Part shown: positions 43,294-53,410 of the stretch, one piece after another
Numbering within the stretch: the first letter of the stretch is position 1
Layout of the letters: every line of letters starts with the position of its first letter
From: Alistipes sp.
GTDB lineage: Bacteria > Bacteroidota > Bacteroidia > Bacteroidales > Rikenellaceae
NCBI GenBank assembly: GCA_017403125.1
Contig: JAFQOR010000028.1
Span: 1 to 57,560, forward strand
Length of the DNA: 57,560 nucleotides
Direction of reading: 5' to 3'
Program-made: the position numbers and the translations under genes
The notes under the pieces: model-generated
What the model was told of the DNA's origin: nothing
Database searches by the model: none
Seen by the model: only the letters and a program-made list of their open reading frames with translations

Positions 43294-44952
43294 ATGAAGA
43301 TATTCTCGACATACCTCGTTGCAATATGCGTTGCTGCGCTCTGCTCTATGGGCAGTGTGTGGGCTACGTCACATGCCGACGCAGATGTGCAAATAGCTGA
43401 TAGTGACAACAAAAGCCATCGCCCTCGACTTGTCATCAACATCGTTGTAAGCTCGATGCGCGCCAACGACCTCGACCGCTATGCCGCAAACTTTTCCGAC
43501 GGCGGCTTCGAGCGACTACGCAACGGTGGCGCCCACTTCACAAACGCACACCTGGGCTACCTGAATACCTCGACCCCCGCAGGCTTGGCAACAATTACCA
43601 CAGGCGCACAACCCTCGGAGCATGGCGTCGTAGGCACACATTGGTGGAACTTTGTGGATGGTACACGCGTGGAACTTATCAACGACAATAAGAGCTACTC
43701 GGTAGATTTCAGCACCGGTAGCGGCAACTACTCGCCCCACCGCCTTGTAGCACCTACGTTGGGCGATATGCTCATCGCAGATGATTCGCGCAACAAGCAG
43801 ATAACCATAGCCATAGACCCGGTATCGGCAATAACCATGAATGGCAAATCGGGCGTAGCATATTGGGCGGAAACGAATCAGACACATTGGACAACATCAT
43901 CGGCATATACCAACAAGCTGCCCAAGTGGGTCAAGGAGTATAACCAGAGCGATACCAACTCTTACTACACGCTGTCGCGCTGGACAACACTCTATAACGC
44001 CACATCGTATCGCAACGACGAAGTGGCTGTTGTTGAGGGTATCAGTGGCAAGAGCACTCGTCTGTTAAGCGATATCAACCTCAACCTTGCCAAGGATATA
44101 TATGGCAAGATGCGCTACACACCGGCAGGTAACACCATGCTTTTGAAGTTCGCCGCAAGTGCTATTGCACAGGAGAAGTTGGGGCAAGATGACGCCCCCG
44201 ACATTCTAAATATATGCCTCGACACACCACGATACGTCGCCGAGACCTATGGGCCGGAGTCGATGGAGTATGAGGATATGCTCTATCGCTTGGACAAGGA
44301 TTTGGAGGAGTTCCTGCTCTATGCCTATGCACAGGTAGGCGATGCGTCGGACATCGTGGTTGTACTATGCTCGGACCACGGCACATCGCCCTCGTATAAC
44401 CCCGTTGGTGGCGACGAGCGCGAGAGGTTCAACACACGACAGATGGAGGTCATCGTAAACGCCTTCCTTGGCGCAAAACATGGCTCCGACAACTATATTT
44501 TAGGCTTTGCCAATAATGCTATATACCTGAATCACACGCTCATCCGCGACAAGGACCTATCGATAGACGCCATACGCGACGAGGTGGCAGTATTTGTGCT
44601 ACAACTTCGAGGCGTAGCCACGGCACGTTCGACAACAGCACTGCGCAACACTTCGTTTGAGGAGGGTCGCGGACGCATGATGCAACGCAGTTTCTACGCC
44701 ACACGTTCGGGAGATATAGTTTTGGACCCTCTGCCGGGATGGATTATCGAGAATGGCGACTACCGCTCGACATCGCTGTCGGGCTATAACTACGATAGCC
44801 ACATACCTTTGATAATCTATGGCGGAGGCATCGAGGCACAGACCATCGAGCGCGAAACCGACATCACACAACTGGCAGCTACGATTAGCCATCTGATAGG
44901 CATCGGGACGCCGTGGGCAGCATCGGGGCACCGTATAGTTGAGATTGAGTAA
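43294..44952 (+). CDS. alkaline phosphatase (PafA)-related protein, probably degenerate active site
   Basis: The protein has 552 residues with a signal peptide (about 1-26). The alkaline phosphatase fold is clear: RPRLVINIVVSSMRANDL, TGAQPSEHGVVG, GPESMEYEDMLYRLDKDL, VVVLCSDHGTSPSY and YNYDSHIPLIIYGG. Compared with PafA, the first metal Asp (VVDQMR) is Ser53, and the STDYVGH ligand pair is replaced by R313 and E317, while D361, H362 and the later His of DSHIP remain and a Thr near the nucleophile site (NTSTPAG, T92/T94) is kept. These comparisons come from recalled family sequences. It may have another function or be inactive. The TTG at 43282 is rejected as start. Confidence 0.8.
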   Translation: MKIFSTYLVAICVAALCSMGSVWATSHADADVQIADSDNKSHRPRLVINIVVSSMRANDLDRYAANFSDGGFERLRNGGAHFTNAHLGYLNTSTPAGLATITTGAQPSEHGVVGTHWWNFVDGTRVELINDNKSYSVDFSTGSGNYSPHRLVAPTLGDMLIADDSRNKQITIAIDPVSAITMNGKSGVAYWAETNQTHWTTSSAYTNKLPKWVKEYNQSDTNSYYTLSRWTTLYNATSYRNDEVAVVEGISGKSTRLLSDINLNLAKDIYGKMRYTPAGNTMLLKFAASAIAQEKLGQDDAPDILNICLDTPRYVAETYGPESMEYEDMLYRLDKDLEEFLLYAYAQVGDASDIVVVLCSDHGTSPSYNPVGGDERERFNTRQMEVIVNAFLGAKHGSDNYILGFANNAIYLNHTLIRDKDLSIDAIRDEVAVFVLQLRGVATARSTTALRNTSFEEGRGRMMQRSFYATRSGDIVLDPLPGWIIENGDYRSTSLSGYNYDSHIPLIIYGGGIEAQTIERETDITQLAATISHLIGIGTPWAASGHRIVEIE

Positions 44953-44994
44953 GCAAAATAGTTTGATATTGAAGTAAAAACAAGATTGAGATAT

Positions 44995-45420
44995 ATGAGT
45001 AAGGATGCAATACAGGATGCCATAATCGAGGAGTTCGAGCTCTTCGACGATTGGCTCGACAAGTATGACTACCTCATCGGATTGAGCGACTCGCTGCCCA
45101 TGATCGAAGCTGCGAAGCGCACCGAGGGCAACCTCATCGAGGGTTGTCAGTCGCGCGTATGGGTAGCCTCGGAGCTACGCGACGGCAAGGTCTATTTCAC
45201 GGCAGACAGCGATGCCATCATCACCAAGGGCATCATTGCTCTGCTCATTAGAGTTATGAACGGGCGTAGCGCCGAGGAGTTGGCGCATATCGACCTCTAC
45301 TTTATCGACGCCATAGGTCTTGGCGAGAACCTATCGCCAACACGTAGCAATGGCCTTCGCTCGATGATAAGTCGCATGAAGCTCGATGCTTTGCGATACT
45401 CTGTAATTCAAAACGCATAA
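44995..45420 (+). CDS. sufE: SufE-family cysteine desulfurase partner
   Basis: The protein has 141 residues from the ATG at 44995. The sulfur-accepting cysteine C51 is in EGCQSRVWV, followed by TKGIIALLIRVMNGRSAEEL and a C-terminal helix with SPTRSNGLRSM, all typical of SufE. It takes persulfide from SufS and passes it to the Fe-S scaffold. No suf structural genes are adjacent, but a DUF59 protein follows after 12 nt, a common pair in Bacteroidota. The TTG three codons upstream is not preferred. Confidence 0.93.
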   Translation: MSKDAIQDAIIEEFELFDDWLDKYDYLIGLSDSLPMIEAAKRTEGNLIEGCQSRVWVASELRDGKVYFTADSDAIITKGIIALLIRVMNGRSAEELAHIDLYFIDAIGLGENLSPTRSNGLRSMISRMKLDALRYSVIQNA

Positions 45421-45432
45421 ACAAGGTCAATC

Positions 45433-45753
45433 ATGACACCCGAAGAGATACTCGCAGTTGAGAAGAATATCGTTCTCACACTAAAAAACATCTATGACCC
45501 GGAGATTCCGGTCAATATCTACGACTTGGGGTTAATCTACGAGATTAACTACGATCCGTCGGGTACGGCAGACATCATCATGACACTCACCGCCCCCAAC
45601 TGCCCCATGGCGGACCAGCTGCTTGCCGACATCAACCGTGAGGTAGGCAAGGTTGCAGGCGTGAATAAGGTGAATATTACGCTCACGTTCGAGCCACAGT
45701 GGGACAAGTCGATGCTTTCGGAGGAGGCGCTCTTGGAGCTTAACCTATTTTAG
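45433..45753 (+). CDS. DUF59 (MIP18/SufT-like) iron-sulfur cluster assembly protein
   Basis: This 106-residue protein has the DUF59 pattern LKNIYDPEIPVNIYDLGLIYEI (in two parts, about 17-38) and the conserved cysteine in LTAPNCPMADQLL. Family members act late in Fe-S cluster maturation or delivery. It follows sufE after 12 nt and precedes the DUF2851 gene by five nt. Confidence 0.9.
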   Translation: MTPEEILAVEKNIVLTLKNIYDPEIPVNIYDLGLIYEINYDPSGTADIIMTLTAPNCPMADQLLADINREVGKVAGVNKVNITLTFEPQWDKSMLSEEALLELNLF

Positions 45754-45758
45754 GATGC

Positions 45759-46718
45759 ATGATGCTTTGTAAATCGGAGAGGTTATACACATTAGAGGAG
45801 CTAAAAGCCGGATGTAGCACTGGTCTATGTCAATATATTGTCACGACCATGGAGGGCGTATATCGCTCGTCGATTTACAACACACTCGCCTACGAAAGGC
45901 TGAATCGCAAGAATCGAGATGTAAACGCCATACATAAAGAGTCGTTGGGCGATTGGTCACAAACGCTTCATGTGTTGCTCTTCCGCATGTTGGGAGGTAG
46001 CGACAACCAGAAGCCCTTCGACAAACTTGCGCACCTCGTGCCCCACGACATCATTGCACGCGAAGGCAGCTCCGTAGTATCTATCGAGTCGCTGTTGCTC
46101 GGAGCGTCGGGTCTGCTGAACATATTCCGAAAGGATGACTACATCGGTCGTCTCAAAGCCGAATACCAACACCTTGCCACCAAGTACAATATCCAGAGCA
46201 TGGATGCAAGCGAATGGCAGCTGACACACATCTACCCCAACAATCACCCGGCACTACGCCTCGTGCAGATTGCAGCCTGCTATCATAGTCGCAAACTCTC
46301 GATTCACAGCGTCACGGCATGCAGGTCGCGCCAAGATTTGCATAAGATATTCAAGGTTCCAACATCGGAGTACTGGATAAGGCGCATCATGCCCAATGCC
46401 AATGTCGATAGACTATCACGACACATCGGCACACTCAAAAGCGACATCCTGGGCATCAACGTTGTAGCACAGATAAACTACGCCTACGGCAGATTTTTAG
46501 GTTCGGATACGATAATCGAGAGTGCTACCAACCTCTTGGAGGATATTCCTGCGGAGGACAATCGCTACATCAAGGGTTGGAATCACTATGAACGCATAGC
46601 CGTTACAGCCTTCGAGTCACAAGCGCTACTCCAACTCTCCAAGGAGTACTGCGAGAAGGGAGCATGCCAGCGTTGCCCCTTTGCTCGCCACCTCACAGGC
46701 TATCCCGACGAGGATTAA
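45759..46718 (+). CDS. DUF2851-like protein
   Basis: This 319-residue protein has the pattern of DUF2851: AYERLNRKNRDVNAI (about 44-58), GDWSQTLHVLLFRMLG, PFDKLAHLVPHDI, IESLLLGASGLL and NNHPALRLVQIAA. The C-terminus carries CEKGACQRCPFARHL, a cysteine cluster also seen in the family. It is shorter than typical members (about 420) at the N-terminus. Function is unknown; a nucleic-acid or metal-binding role is only a guess. It is the last gene of the sufE unit. Confidence 0.72.
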   Translation: MMLCKSERLYTLEELKAGCSTGLCQYIVTTMEGVYRSSIYNTLAYERLNRKNRDVNAIHKESLGDWSQTLHVLLFRMLGGSDNQKPFDKLAHLVPHDIIAREGSSVVSIESLLLGASGLLNIFRKDDYIGRLKAEYQHLATKYNIQSMDASEWQLTHIYPNNHPALRLVQIAACYHSRKLSIHSVTACRSRQDLHKIFKVPTSEYWIRRIMPNANVDRLSRHIGTLKSDILGINVVAQINYAYGRFLGSDTIIESATNLLEDIPAEDNRYIKGWNHYERIAVTAFESQALLQLSKEYCEKGACQRCPFARHLTGYPDED

Positions 46719-46785
46719 AAGACTACATTCCACACCCATCACCCACCTTTGCGCCCCATTTTGTAGTCAAAATAGGGCGTATCGT

Positions 46786-46816
46786 TTTGATATATCGCAA
46801 AATTATCATATCTTTG
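46786..46816 (+). promoter_or_regulatory. promoter of secA
   Basis: TTTG (46786-46789) and TATCTTTG (46809-46816) are 19 nt apart. The expected start site falls in a 19-bp alternating purine-pyrimidine tract (46821-46839), and the leader then forms the hairpin cacggtg-tag-caccgtg (46846-46862). Confidence 0.8.
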
Positions 46817-46914
46817 CGTGATATATGCGCGTGCGCGCGAGTAGGCACGGTGTAGCACCGTGAATATTGCACCACACATAGGTGATGATTAAAAATATAA
46901 CAACATAGAATACG

Positions 46915-49900
46915 ATGGATTTAGTATCGAAATTTATTAAGATTTTCTTTGGCTCGAAGGCCGATAAGGACCGCAAGGAGATTCTTCCCTACGTAGAGAA
47001 GATTAAGAGCGTCTATGCCACAATGGCACAGTTGTCTAACGACGAGTTGCGTGAGCGTTCGGCAGCATTGAGCAAATCTATTGCCGACTTCATTGCCGAG
47101 GACGAGCAGCACATCGTCGAGCAGAAGGCAAAGCTCGAACTTCCGACAACATCACTACAAGATAAGGAGCGTATTTCGAAGGATATCGACGACACCACAA
47201 AGCGTATCGACGAGAAGATTGAGCAGAAGCTCGAAGAGATTCTTCCCGAGGCATTTGCCATCATGAAGGATACGGCACGCCGCTTCGCCGAGAACGAGGA
47301 GATTGTGGTTACGGCAACCGACTTCGACCGCAACCTTGCTACCGAGCGTCAGGATTTGGTATATATCGATGGCGACAAGGCGGTATATAGCAACCACTGG
47401 ACTGCCGGCGGTAACGACATCAAGTGGGATATGATACACTACGATGTACAGCTCTTTGGTGGCGTGGTACTGCACAAGGGCCGCATCGCCGAGATGGCGA
47501 CGGGTGAGGGTAAGACCCTTGTAGCTACCCTTCCCGTATTCCTCAACGCTCTTGCCCACAAGGGTGTACACGTGGTTACGGTGAACGACTATCTGGCACG
47601 ACGCGATGCCGAGTGGATGGGTCCCATGTATCAGTTCCATGGTCTGTCGGTAGCATGTATCGACAACACACGCCCCAACTCTCCGGAGCGTCGCAAGGCC
47701 TACATGGCAGATATCACCTTTGGTACCAACAACGAGTTTGGCTTCGACTATCTGCGCGATAACATGGCATCAGCTCCCAAGGATTTGGTACAGCGCAAGC
47801 ACCACTTCGCCATAGTCGATGAGGTGGACTCGGTGCTTATCGATGATGCACGTACGCCGCTCATTATATCTGGTCCCGTACCCAAGGGTGGCGACCAACT
47901 CTTTGCCGAGTATCAGCCCGCAGCCAAGTATATCTACGACTTGCAGAGCAAGATGTCGTCGGCAGATGTTGCCGAGGCAAAGCGCCTCTACAACGCCGGT
48001 AACACCGAGGAGGCGGGTAAGTTACTTCTTCGCGCCCACAAGGCTATGCCCAAGTACAAGGCGTTGATTAAGTTCCTCTCTGAGCCGGGCGTCAAGGTAT
48101 TGTTGCAGAAGACCGAGAACTTCTATATGCAGGACAACGAGAAGCGCATGCACGAGATTACCGACGACAACTTCGTAATCCACGACGAGCGCATGAACTC
48201 ATTGATTCTCACCGACAAGGGTCACGAGATTGCCTCGAAGCGCTTTGGCGAGGAGGGATTCTTCATCCTGCCCGACATCGGTGCTTGCATCGCCGAGATT
48301 GAGCACAGCGACGCTTCGGTCGAGGAGCGAGCACAGCGCAAGGATGCTCTGTTGAGCGACTACGCCGTGAAGTCCGAGCGCGTTCATACCATGAATCAGT
48401 TGTTGAAGGCATACTTCATGTTCGAGAAGGAGGTTGAGTATGTGCTTATCGACAACAAGGTAAAGATTGTGGACGAGCAGACGGGTCGTATCATGGAGGG
48501 TCGCCGCTACTCGGATGGTCTGCATCAGGCTATCGAGGCGAAGGAGAACGTAAAGGTGGAGGATGCAACACAGACCTTCGCAACCATCACCTTGCAGAAC
48601 TACTTCCGTATGTATCACAAGCTTGCCGGTATGACTGGTACGGCAGAGACCGAGGCATCGGAGTTTTGGAGCATCTATAAGCTCGACGTTGTGGTCATCC
48701 CCACAAACAAGCCGGTTATACGTGACGACCGTCAGGACTTGGTCTATAAGACGGCACGCGAGAAGTATAACGCCGTAATTGCCGAGATTGAGCGCCTTGT
48801 AGAGGAGGGTCGCCCCGTATTGGTAGGTACGACGTCAGTCGAGATTTCGGAACTTTTGAGCCGCATGCTCAAACTTCGCGGCATCAAGCATAACGTATTG
48901 AATGCCAAGCAGCACCAGTTGGAGGCACAGATTGTTGCCGAGGCAGGACGTCGCAGTCAGGTCACCATTGCTACCAACATGGCGGGTCGTGGTACCGATA
49001 TCAAACTCTCGCAGGAGGTCAAGGAGCTTGGAGGTTTGGCCATCATCGGCACCGAGCGTCATGAGAGTCGCCGCGTAGATCGCCAGCTTCGCGGTCGTTC
49101 GGGACGTCAGGGAGACCCCGGTTCATCACAATTCTTCGTCTCGTTGGAGGATAACCTCATGCGTCTCTTTGGCTCGGAGCGTATCGCACGCCTCATGGAT
49201 CGTATGGGTCTGAAAGAGGGTGAGGTAATCCAGGCAGGCATGATGACCAAGGCCATCGAGCGCGCACAGAAGAAGGTTGAGGAGAACCACTTTGGCGTGC
49301 GTAAGCGCCTGTTGGAGTACGACGATGTTATGAACTCTCAGCGTGAAGTTATCTACACACGTCGCCGTCATGCCCTCTATGGCGAGCGTATCGACATCGA
49401 CATGAACAACCTGCGTTACGACTACGCCACCAAGTTCGTAGAGGCTCACGAGGGGTGCTCTTACGACGAATTCCGCATTGACCTTATGCGCGAAGTGGCT
49501 ATCGAGACATCGCTCAGCGCCGAGCAGTTGGAGGCAAAGAAACCGTTGGAGATTATCGACTCTATCGTCGAGGACCTCGCAGCCCACTTCGAGCGCAAGG
49601 CAAAGAGCATTGCCGACATCGTACGCCCCACCATGACACGTATCTACGAGGAGCGCAAGGAGCAGATGGATATGCGCATCGCCTTCCCGCTTACGGATGG
49701 ACGTCTGCGCTACTCTATTCCCGTTGAGTTGCAGAAGTGCAAGGATACCGACGGTGCCGAGATATATCGCGTATTTGCCAAGGTAGCACTGTTTACGACC
49801 ATCGACGATGCATGGCGTGAGCACCTGCGCGAGATGGACGACCTGCGCCAGAGTGTTCAGAATGCGACCTACGAGCAGAAGGACCCGCTCCTTATCTACA

Positions 49901-50211
49901 AGTTGGAGTCGTTCCAGCTCTTCTCGAAGATGTTGGAGCAGATAAACCGCGACGTGCTTGCCATACTCAACAAGTCGTCGATTGCCGTACGCGACAACAA
50001 TGCCGAGGCTATACAGCGTAATCAGGAGCAGAAACAGAAGATTGACGTGAACAAGTTGCAGGCATCGCGCATGGCAGCGGCAGCGGCAGCAGGTCAGGGC
50101 GACAAGGGCAAGACCTCGCCTATCAAGGTCGATAAGACGGTAGGTCGCAACGACCCATGTCCCTGCGGCTCGGGCAAGAAGTACAAGCACTGCCACGGCA
50201 AGGGCATGTAG
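46915..50211 (+). CDS. secA: protein translocase subunit SecA
   Basis: This 1098-residue protein is long, as in other Bacteroidota. It has Walker A in [12 protein letters not shown] (about 195-206), the DEAD-type [16 protein letters not shown] (about 302-317), the preprotein cross-linking domain, [14 protein letters not shown], and [10 protein letters not shown] with [18 protein letters not shown]. The C-terminal zinc knuckle is [20 protein letters not shown]. An extra N-terminal helical stretch (about 60-115) is typical for the phylum. It drives secretion through SecYEG with ATP. It has a separate promoter. Confidence 0.97.
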   Translation: MDLVSKFIKIFFGSKADKDRKEILPYVEKIKSVYATMAQLSNDELRERSAALSKSIADFIAEDEQHIVEQKAKLELPTTSLQDKERISKDIDDTTKRIDEKIEQKLEEILPEAFAIMKDTARRFAENEEIVVTATDFDRNLATERQDLVYIDGDKAVYSNHWTAGGNDIKWDMIHYDVQLFGGVVLHKGRIAEMATGEGKTLVATLPVFLNALAHKGVHVVTVNDYLARRDAEWMGPMYQFHGLSVACIDNTRPNSPERRKAYMADITFGTNNEFGFDYLRDNMASAPKDLVQRKHHFAIVDEVDSVLIDDARTPLIISGPVPKGGDQLFAEYQPAAKYIYDLQSKMSSADVAEAKRLYNAGNTEEAGKLLLRAHKAMPKYKALIKFLSEPGVKVLLQKTENFYMQDNEKRMHEITDDNFVIHDERMNSLILTDKGHEIASKRFGEEGFFILPDIGACIAEIEHSDASVEERAQRKDALLSDYAVKSERVHTMNQLLKAYFMFEKEVEYVLIDNKVKIVDEQTGRIMEGRRYSDGLHQAIEAKENVKVEDATQTFATITLQNYFRMYHKLAGMTGTAETEASEFWSIYKLDVVVIPTNKPVIRDDRQDLVYKTAREKYNAVIAEIERLVEEGRPVLVGTTSVEISELLSRMLKLRGIKHNVLNAKQHQLEAQIVAEAGRRSQVTIATNMAGRGTDIKLSQEVKELGGLAIIGTERHESRRVDRQLRGRSGRQGDPGSSQFFVSLEDNLMRLFGSERIARLMDRMGLKEGEVIQAGMMTKAIERAQKKVEENHFGVRKRLLEYDDVMNSQREVIYTRRRHALYGERIDIDMNNLRYDYATKFVEAHEGCSYDEFRIDLMREVAIETSLSAEQLEAKKPLEIIDSIVEDLAAHFERKAKSIADIVRPTMTRIYEERKEQMDMRIAFPLTDGRLRYSIPVELQKCKDTDGAEIYRVFAKVALFTTIDDAWREHLREMDDLRQSVQNATYEQKDPLLIYKLESFQLFSKMLEQINRDVLAILNKSSIAVRDNNAEAIQRNQEQKQKIDVNKLQASRMAAAAAAGQGDKGKTSPIKVDKTVGRNDPCPCGSGKKYKHCHGKGM

Positions 50212-50242
50212 TTATTAACGTGAGAAGTACCTTTTTTGGAAC

Positions 50243-50677
50243 ATGGGATACAAGGAGCAGAAACAGCGTCAGTTCGACATGCGCTACTTGCAGATGGCGC
50301 GCGTATGGGCCGAGAACTCATACTGCGTACGACGCAAGGTTGGGGCACTATTGGTCAAGGACAACATGATTATCTCGGATGGCTACAACGGCACACCCGC
50401 AGGCTTCGAGAATGTATGTGAGGATGATATGGGTCAGACCAAGCCCTATGTTCTGCATGCCGAGGCGAACGCCATCACGAAAGTTGCCAAGAGTGCCAAC
50501 AACTGCGACGGCTCGACACTCTATATCACCGCTTCACCCTGCATCGAGTGTGCCAAACTTATCATTCAGGCGGGCATCAAACGTGTGGTATATAGCGAGT
50601 CATATCGCTTGGAGGAGGGCTTGAATCTTCTACGCAAGGTAGGCATCGAGTGTGTACACCTACCCCTTGACGAGTAG
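50243..50677 (+). CDS. deoxycytidylate (dCMP) deaminase
   Basis: This 144-residue zinc enzyme has the ligands in HAEANAI (His and catalytic Glu) and SPCIECAKLII (Cys-x-x-Cys), and the substrate-loop sequence GYNGTPAGFENVCED typical of dCMP deaminases. It makes dUMP for thymidylate synthesis. The protein starts MGYKEQKQRQFDMRYLQMA. It lies 31 nt after secA and is ended by a terminator. Confidence 0.92.
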   Translation: MGYKEQKQRQFDMRYLQMARVWAENSYCVRRKVGALLVKDNMIISDGYNGTPAGFENVCEDDMGQTKPYVLHAEANAITKVAKSANNCDGSTLYITASPCIECAKLIIQAGIKRVVYSESYRLEEGLNLLRKVGIECVHLPLDE

Positions 50678-50730
50678 TAATCGTGCGATAACAAGCGTCG
50701 TTGGCGAACACAAGTCGCCACTATGCAAAA

Positions 50731-50776
50731 AAAGAGATAGCCACAGCATAGAGATATGCGTGGCTACCTTTTTTTT
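50731..50776. terminator. bidirectional intrinsic terminator
   Basis: tagccac (50738-50744) pairs with gtggcta (50760-50766), with an inner gcata/tatgc stem, flanked by a run of A upstream and eight T downstream. Confidence 0.85.
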
Positions 50777-50852
50777 GTAGGAAGACCATCTATCGGGAGC
50801 ACATACGAGGGGGCGTAAGACAGGCTGCGCGAGAGAGGGAGCATACGAGAGA

Positions 50853-50880
50853 GTACGTGCAAGAAGGTACGTGCGAGAAG
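50853..50880. repeat. 14-bp tandem pair
   Basis: gtacgtgcaagaag is followed directly by gtacgtgcgagaag, with catacgagaga-like sequence before it. This is part of the 378-nt gap 50678-51055, which otherwise holds the terminator, a purine/pyrimidine hairpin and no ORF. Confidence 0.5.
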
Positions 50881-50964
50881 GTGTAAACGCGCTAACAAGC
50901 ACAAAACGCAACCTCAAAGTAGCGCTACTCCCGCGTCCATACGCTTACAGCGCGCCATACGGAA

Positions 50965-51034
50965 ATTGGGGAGGTCAGGGATAGTGGCAAGGCATAACAC
51001 CCTAAAACTCACTACGTTCCCCACCCTCCCCAAT
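50965..51034. repeat. purine/pyrimidine hairpin, copy 5 (short)
   Basis: attggggagg (50965-50974) pairs perfectly with cctccccaat (51025-51034). The inner part (gtcagggatagtgg ... ccctaaaactcacta) pairs only partly. It lies just downstream of the small basic ORF on the minus strand. Confidence 0.65.
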
Positions 51035-51055
51035 ATCAGCTAAATGCCATAGTCT

Positions 51056-51190
51056 CTACACCTCGATGTCGGGATCCTTACCCGGCGTGCGTACCTTCCA
51101 GAAACGAAGTTTCGAGAACGACCACCGTAGTCTAAATATCGAGAAACCGCCCAAAAGGCGCGAGAAGAGGCTCTTTCTATTTGCATCCAT
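51056..51190 (-). CDS. small basic ORF (44 residues) downstream of the DPP-IV-like gene
   Basis: An ATG at 51190 opens a 44-residue frame, MDANRKSLFSRLLGGFSIFR then a basic aromatic stretch LRWSFSKLRFWKV and an acidic tail DPDIEV. Its start is six nt after the stop of the peptidase gene on the same strand. It has ten Lys/Arg and four acidic residues, and could form an amphipathic helix. I do not recognise it. The tight spacing and balanced composition support a real small gene, but no homology is known to me. Confidence 0.5.
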   Translation of the reverse strand: MDANRKSLFSRLLGGFSIFRLRWSFSKLRFWKVRTPGKDPDIEV

Positions 51191-51196
51191 AGCCCA

Positions 51197-53323
51197 TTAC
51201 AAGTTTTCAAGACAGTAGTCCACCATCTTCTGACGCACGTTATACATATCGTCGGGACGCATCGAGTGATTCTGATCGGGATATACCATCATATCATACT
51301 GCTTGCCCGCGCGATTCAGCGCACGACACATCTCTATCGTATTCTGGAAATGTACGTTATCATCAGCCGTACCGTGGATTATAAGCAGACGCGTATTGTT
51401 GCTCAAACGGTCAGCGAAGTTGATAGGCGAGTTATCGTCATAACCTGCTGGGTTATCCTGTGGCAGACCATTGTATATCTCGGTATAGATTGAGTCGTAG
51501 AAACGCCACGATGTTACGGGAGCCACGGCAATAGCCATCTTAAAGAGACCATTACCCTTCAAGGCACAACCCAAAGCCATGAAACCACCATACGACCAAC
51601 CATAGATACCTACACGCTCCCCATCGATGAAGGACAGCGATGCCAGATGACGTGCAAACGAGAGCTGATCCTCAACCTCGGCTTTACCAAGATTTGCGTA
51701 GGTAACCTTCTTAAACTCCTCGCCACGGAAACCCGTACCACGAGCATCGCAGCATGCCACGATATAGCCGTTACGAGCCAACGTCTCCTCCCAATCCGTA
51801 ACATAGCGGTTAGCAATCTCCTGCGAGCCGGGGCCCGAATATTGTGTCATAAGCACGGGATACTGCTTGTTGGGGTCGAACTTCTCGGGGTAGATAAGGA
51901 AGTAGCTCAACTCGTCGCCACGCTCGGTTTGGAACGTATAGTAGTTGCGCTGATAGGCGGGCACAGCGGTCGAGGGTTCGCCCTGCATCAAGCTGCGCAC
52001 CTGCTTGCCCTTGCTATTATAAACGGCAGCCGTAGGATAACAATCTGTTGCCGAGTGCTCGGCAGCGAAGTAACGCATATCCGCCGAAGGATATACACGC
52101 CAATAGCCGGGCTTCGAGAGTAGGCACTTCTTATCCTTACCGTCGATAGATATCGAATAGAAGTGACGCTCAACAGGCGACTTCTCGGTGGACATATAGT
52201 ACACCGTCTTCTTGTTAGGCGAGACGCCAACCAACTGCGTTACCTCCCACTCGCCCTCGGTGATAGCATAAAGACGCCCCTCATCCACCGAGTGCAGATA
52301 GAGGTGGAACCATCCGGCCGATGTCTCCTCGCGAACGATGAAGCGGCTCTCGTCAATAAAGGTGATGGTTGCCACGCTCGGACGCTCAACATAGCGCTCG
52401 TCGTGCTCGTCGTAGATAACACGCTGCGTGCCATCTCGCTCGACCATAACCACCTCAAAGTGGTTTTGCAGACGGTTCACACGATAGTAGAAGAGGTTGC
52501 CAGCGGGCGTATAGTCAATGCGCGGGATATACTGGTCGTTCTCGGCGCCTACCTCGATTTCACGCGTCTGACCACTCGTCATATCATACACGTGCAGCGT
52601 AACGATGGAGTTCTCCTCGCCCGCCTTGGGATACTTGAAACTGTATGCCGAGTTATAGAGTGCACCATCGAAGCGCATCATCTCAAACTCCTTAACGCGG
52701 CTCTCGTCAAACTTCAAGTAGGCGAGCTCACGACCGTCGGGCGAGAACTGATATGCCTTCGTAAAGCCATACTCCTCCTCATATACCCAATCCGTCGTAC
52801 CATTGATGATGTGATTCCACTCACCATCATCGGTGATGTTGTAGATATCGTTTGTCGTGAGGTCGTAGAGGAAGATATCGTTGTTGTATGCCATTGCCAG
52901 GAACTTGTTGTCGGGCGAGAACGAAATGTCGCGCACATCGTCAATCTTTATGGTCGAGCCATCGGCACATGCGATGTAGTAGTCCGACGTGAACGAGTGG
53001 CGATATATCTCCTTGCGGGGCGAACAACCCTCCCACTTCTCATATATTGCCATAGTGCCGTCGGGCGACTTCTTGTAGGACATTAGAACGTTGTCGCTCG
53101 TAAACTCGACACGTCCCTCCGAGCTTTTGGCATAGTCGTACATCACTACGCGCTTACCATCGAGCTCCATATACTTATCAGTCCCATCAACGGGCGTAAG
53201 TAATGCGGGATTGATGTAGGAGGTCGCAGGCTCACGCGCCTCAACCATCTCCAAATAGCTAACCTGCGCCTCTGCCGTAGCCATCGAGGCAAGTGCAACT
53301 ATCGTAAATATCAGTTTTTTCAT
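51197..53323 (-). CDS. S9 family peptidase, dipeptidyl peptidase IV-like, secreted
   Basis: This 708-residue protein has a signal peptide (about 1-19), a beta-propeller domain (about 40-460) with the substrate-binding Glu motif in WVYEEEYGF, and an alpha/beta-hydrolase domain with the nucleophile in GWSYGGFMALG, the Asp in HGTADDNVHFQN and the His in YPDQNHSM. It removes dipeptides (usually X-Pro) from peptide N-termini in the periplasm. The dipeptides could feed importers such as the OPT protein elsewhere in the window, though that link is inference. Confidence 0.94.
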   Translation of the reverse strand: MKKLIFTIVALASMATAEAQVSYLEMVEAREPATSYINPALLTPVDGTDKYMELDGKRVVMYDYAKSSEGRVEFTSDNVLMSYKKSPDGTMAIYEKWEGCSPRKEIYRHSFTSDYYIACADGSTIKIDDVRDISFSPDNKFLAMAYNNDIFLYDLTTNDIYNITDDGEWNHIINGTTDWVYEEEYGFTKAYQFSPDGRELAYLKFDESRVKEFEMMRFDGALYNSAYSFKYPKAGEENSIVTLHVYDMTSGQTREIEVGAENDQYIPRIDYTPAGNLFYYRVNRLQNHFEVVMVERDGTQRVIYDEHDERYVERPSVATITFIDESRFIVREETSAGWFHLYLHSVDEGRLYAITEGEWEVTQLVGVSPNKKTVYYMSTEKSPVERHFYSISIDGKDKKCLLSKPGYWRVYPSADMRYFAAEHSATDCYPTAAVYNSKGKQVRSLMQGEPSTAVPAYQRNYYTFQTERGDELSYFLIYPEKFDPNKQYPVLMTQYSGPGSQEIANRYVTDWEETLARNGYIVACCDARGTGFRGEEFKKVTYANLGKAEVEDQLSFARHLASLSFIDGERVGIYGWSYGGFMALGCALKGNGLFKMAIAVAPVTSWRFYDSIYTEIYNGLPQDNPAGYDDNSPINFADRLSNNTRLLIIHGTADDNVHFQNTIEMCRALNRAGKQYDMMVYPDQNHSMRPDDMYNVRQKMVDYCLENL

Positions 53324-53410
53324 GGTAGTTATTAGGTTTTAGTTAGTATCACAGCTAAAAACATAGGGCTCGCCACGCACTCTAAAAGCACAACGCGGAG
53401 TGCAAACCCC

